This document shows, one piece after another, positions 61,546 through 64,000 of a DNA stretch of 64,000 nucleotides (positions are counted from its first letter, which is position 1; each line of letters begins with the position of its first letter). The position numbers and the translations under genes are program-made. The stretch is taken from positions 3,534,001-3,598,000 of the forward strand of contig NZ_CP065534.1 in assembly GCF_015999465.1 (NCBI RefSeq), in the 5' to 3' direction. Source of the stretch: Lonsdalea populi. Lineage in GTDB: Bacteria > Pseudomonadota > Gammaproteobacteria > Enterobacterales > Enterobacteriaceae. Under the pieces are notes generated by a model. The model made no database searches. It saw nothing but the letters and a program-made list of their open reading frames with translations, and was not told the origin of the DNA.

Positions 61546-62223
61546 CTACAGTGTTTGCCGATGTTGCCAGCGCTGAAATGCAATTCGGTTTGACGCCGCC
61601 GCGTCGGCCCAGCGCGTGGGCTCCGGCAACCGGTAGCCGCGCGTGCAGCGTTTTACCCACAACAACGCCGTTTCCAAACCGACCCGGTGCCCGGTTGAAA
61701 CAAACAGCGGATTGCAGCGTAATTTACTTCGCCATACCCAGCCAATCTGTTCGCCCTTGTCCACTAGCGGCTGCTGACTGCCGATGTCGGCATCCAGCGC
61801 AGCATAGTGGCCACATAGGCGGCTTTTGGCCACGCCGATGGTAGGCACATCGACCATCAGCCCAAAATGGCTGGCGACGCCCAGGCGGCGAGGATGGGAA
61901 ATACCATGACCGTCCACAAACAGCAGATCCGGCGGGTGACGCAGTGATCCCCACGCGGCCATCAGCGCGGGAGCCTCGCGAAAAGAGAGCAGTCCCGGAA
62001 TATAAGGCATCGTCGTCGGGATACGCGCTATCTGATACTCCACCAGCGCCAGCGACGGATACGCCAATACGGCAATCGCCGCCCGGGTCACCGTGCCCTC
62101 CTGCTCAAACCCGACGTCCGCGCCGGCAATCAACGCCGGCTGTTTGAACGGGAGCGCATCATGACGGATGACCTGAGCCGCCTTGATTAACTGTTCCGCC
62201 CGTAGAGACTGAGTGTCGATCAT
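61546..62223 (-). CDS. nfi: Endonuclease V (deoxyinosine 3'-endonuclease)
   Basis: A 225-residue DNA repair nuclease (E. coli 223) that cuts near deoxyinosine. IAGADVGFE (metal Asp), [17 protein letters not shown] and [20 protein letters not shown] are signature motifs. Its start overlaps the hemE stop by four bases (ATGA), so the two are translationally coupled. Confidence 0.96.
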   Translation of the reverse strand: MIDTQSLRAEQLIKAAQVIRHDALPFKQPALIAGADVGFEQEGTVTRAAIAVLAYPSLALVEYQIARIPTTMPYIPGLLSFREAPALMAAWGSLRHPPDLLFVDGHGISHPRRLGVASHFGLMVDVPTIGVAKSRLCGHYAALDADIGSQQPLVDKGEQIGWVWRSKLRCNPLFVSTGHRVGLETALLWVKRCTRGYRLPEPTRWADAAASNRIAFQRWQHRQTL

Positions 62224-63293
62224 GCCTTCTCCTGGTGATAAGGCCGGGACAGGCGATGCACCGCGTCCACGAACGCCCCGGCGTGTTCCGGCGGCACATC
62301 CTGATGGATGCCGTGACCAAGGTTGAACACGTGGCCGTTGCCCGGACCAAAACCGTCCAGAATGGCGGCGACTTCCTGTTCGATACGCGCAGGGGGAGCA
62401 TAAAGCATGGACGGATCCATATTGCCCTGCAGAGCAACCTTATCGCCCACGCGACGACGGGCGTCGGCGATATCCGTTGTCCAGTCCAGACCCAACGCGT
62501 CGCAGCCTGTTTCCACCATCGCCTCCAGCCACTGCCCGCCGCCTTTGGTGAACAGCGTCACCGGTACACGGCGGCCCTCATGCTCACGCAGCAGGCCATC
62601 GACGATCTTATGCATGTAATGCAGCGAAAATTCGCGATAATCGCGACCGCTGAGCGCGCCGCCCCAGGTATCGAAAATCATGACCGCCTGAGCGCCCGCT
62701 TTGATTTGTGCGTTCAGGTAAAGGATGACGCTGCCCGCCAGTTTGTCCAACAACAGATGCAGCGTGCGGGGTTCGGCGAACAGCATTTTTTTGATAATGG
62801 TAAACGCCTTGCTGCTACCACCTTCGACCATATAGGTGGCCAACGTCCACGGGCTGCCCGAGAAGCCGATCAGCGGTACTTCGCCCGCCAGATTGCGACG
62901 GATGGTTCGTACGGCGTTCATCACGTAGCCCAGTTCCTGTTCCGGATCGGGGATCGGCAACGCCGCGACGTCGGCATGGCTTCTGAGCGGATGACGAAAA
63001 CGCGGACCTTCGCCCGCTTCAAAATAAAGTCCCAATCCCATCGCATCCGGGATCGTCAGAATATCGGAGAACAGAATGGCCGCGTCCAGCGCATAGCGGC
63101 GCAGCGGCTGCAGCGTTACTTCGCAGGCCAGCTCGGCATTCTTGCACAACGACATAAAATCTCCGGCCTGAGCGCGCGTCGCTTTATATTCCGGCAGATA
63201 ACGACCAGCCTGACGCATCATCCAAACAGGCGTGACATCAACAGGCTGACGTAACAGAGCGCGTAAATAGCGATCGTTTTTAAGGTCGGTCAT
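62220..63293 (-). CDS. hemE: Uroporphyrinogen decarboxylase
   Basis: A 357-residue enzyme (E. coli 354) that converts uroporphyrinogen III to coproporphyrinogen III in haem synthesis. The signature [18 protein letters not shown] near residue 22, [23 protein letters not shown] near 73, and [17 protein letters not shown] are intact. Order nudC-hemE-nfi on the minus strand is as in E. coli. Confidence 0.97.
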   Translation of the reverse strand: MTDLKNDRYLRALLRQPVDVTPVWMMRQAGRYLPEYKATRAQAGDFMSLCKNAELACEVTLQPLRRYALDAAILFSDILTIPDAMGLGLYFEAGEGPRFRHPLRSHADVAALPIPDPEQELGYVMNAVRTIRRNLAGEVPLIGFSGSPWTLATYMVEGGSSKAFTIIKKMLFAEPRTLHLLLDKLAGSVILYLNAQIKAGAQAVMIFDTWGGALSGRDYREFSLHYMHKIVDGLLREHEGRRVPVTLFTKGGGQWLEAMVETGCDALGLDWTTDIADARRRVGDKVALQGNMDPSMLYAPPARIEQEVAAILDGFGPGNGHVFNLGHGIHQDVPPEHAGAFVDAVHRLSRPYHQEKA

Positions 63294-63408
63294 GATCTTT
63301 TCCTTTTGGCGCCTGAACGGCAGGCGCGCAGGTCGCTGTGGTCTGGGTATTTCAGGCGGCAGTGTAGCGGGTTGATTCCCCTCAGGCTACACGCATGACG
63401 CAGACGGA

Positions 63409-64000
63409 TTAGCCGTCGGCTTCACGGCACATCACCACCGTATCTTCTATCAGGCGGCGCGCCACGGTTCCCGGCGGCGGCAGGATTGGCAGTTTGTCGT
63501 AACGGAACCAGGCGGCATCGCGGAGCTCGGAGGGATCGTGACGCAGTTCGCCGTCGGCATACTCCGCAATATAGGCCATCATCAGAGAATGGGGGAACGG
63601 CCAGGGCTGAGAACTCACATATTGGAGATTTTTAATGCGAATATTGCTCTCTTCCATGACTTCTCGGGCTACGGCCTGTTCAAGCGTTTCACCCAGCTCG
63701 ACGAACCCGGCCAGCGCGGTGTACATATTGCCCCGGTGGCGGACATGCTGCGCCAGTAAAATTTCGCTGCCGCGGCGGATCGCGACGATGACGCAGGGCG
63801 CAATCTGCGGATAGTAGCGCTCCCGGCAGTGGCCGCACAGGCAGGCCAGCTCGGTTTTGCTGTGGTGCATCTCATGACCGCAGTAGCCGCAGAAACGGTG
63901 GGCGCGATAAAACTCGGCCAGCTGAACTCCCCGGCCGGCCAACTGAAACAGCCCGCCCTCCACGTCCAGCAGTTGGCGCAGCGATCCCATCTCTTCAGGC
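63409..64000 (-). CDS. nudC: NAD-capped RNA hydrolase NudC (3' part)
   Basis: The last 196 or so codons of NudC (full length about 257); the frame stays open to the window edge so the 5' end is outside. NudC removes the NAD cap from RNAs and hydrolyses NADH. The zinc-ribbon CGYCGHE...CGHCRE, the Nudix box [23 protein letters not shown] and the NADH-pyrophosphatase motif [11 protein letters not shown] are all present. Confidence 0.95.
   Translation of the reverse strand, partial: PEEMGSLRQLLDVEGGLFQLAGRGVQLAEFYRAHRFCGYCGHEMHHSKTELACLCGHCRERYYPQIAPCVIVAIRRGSEILLAQHVRHRGNMYTALAGFVELGETLEQAVAREVMEESNIRIKNLQYVSSQPWPFPHSLMMAYIAEYADGELRHDPSELRDAAWFRYDKLPILPPPGTVARRLIEDTVVMCREADG

Overview
The window is chromosomal DNA of a gamma-proteobacterium of the order Enterobacterales. 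The long runs tldD-yhdP-rng-maf-mreDCB-csrD-acuI, accBC-yhdT-panF-prmA-dusB-fis, aapJQMP(yhdWXYZ)-rrn and purHD-hupA-yjaG-nfi-hemE-nudC are close to Escherichia coli in order and protein sequence, but several joins differ (msrPQ beside acuI/aroQ, pmbA-yjgA beside aaeXAB-tldD). This fits a Pectobacteriaceae-like organism (Brenneria, Dickeya, Lonsdalea, Pectobacterium), but I cannot fix the genus from sequence alone.

Layout. (1) 1-10.7 kb is the accessory part: after the tail of an unknown gene and about 450 bp of AT-rich DNA comes a tight 12-gene array on the plus strand. It consists of PEP mutase, phosphonopyruvate decarboxylase, a beta-hydroxyacid-dehydrogenase-type reductase, then phnG-H-I-J-K-L-M-N-P of the C-P lyase pathway. 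The first two enzymes make carbon-phosphorus bonds and the rest break them; both sets look catalytically intact. (2) 10.7-19.5 kb holds both TldD/TldE protease subunits, yjgA, a LysE-type exporter and the aaeXAB/aaeR aromatic-acid efflux system. (3) 19.5-31.6 kb is a minus-strand housekeeping block (yhdP, rng, maf, mreDCB, csrD) followed by acuI. (4) 31.9-41.5 kb holds msrPQ, aroQ, accBC, yhdT, panF, prmA, about 1.2 kb of decayed DNA, then dusB-fis. (5) 41.5-50.6 kb is a small accessory stretch (DUF3892 protein, RcnB-like protein, a core-MetE methionine synthase) and two amino-acid uptake systems, the second a complete aapJQMP operon with a sigma-54 promoter. (6) 51-56.5 kb is a complete minus-strand rRNA operon (16S, tRNA-Glu, 23S, 5S) with P1/P2 promoters and boxA sites. 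(7) 56.7-64 kb holds purHD with a PurR operator, a DUF1481 lipoprotein, hupA, yjaG, nfi, hemE and the 3' part of nudC.

The observation most worth following up is the phosphonate-synthesis/C-P-lyase operon, particularly its reductase, which is not of the iron-alcohol-dehydrogenase type known for phosphonoacetaldehyde reduction. Other points of interest are the rRNA operon joining an rrnD-like flank to an rrnE-like flank, several attenuator-like hairpins in odd places (aaeXAB leader, first codons of the DUF1481 gene, mreB/mreC gap), a two-gene amino-acid transporter without its own ATPase, and paired MetR-like boxes ahead of the methionine synthase.
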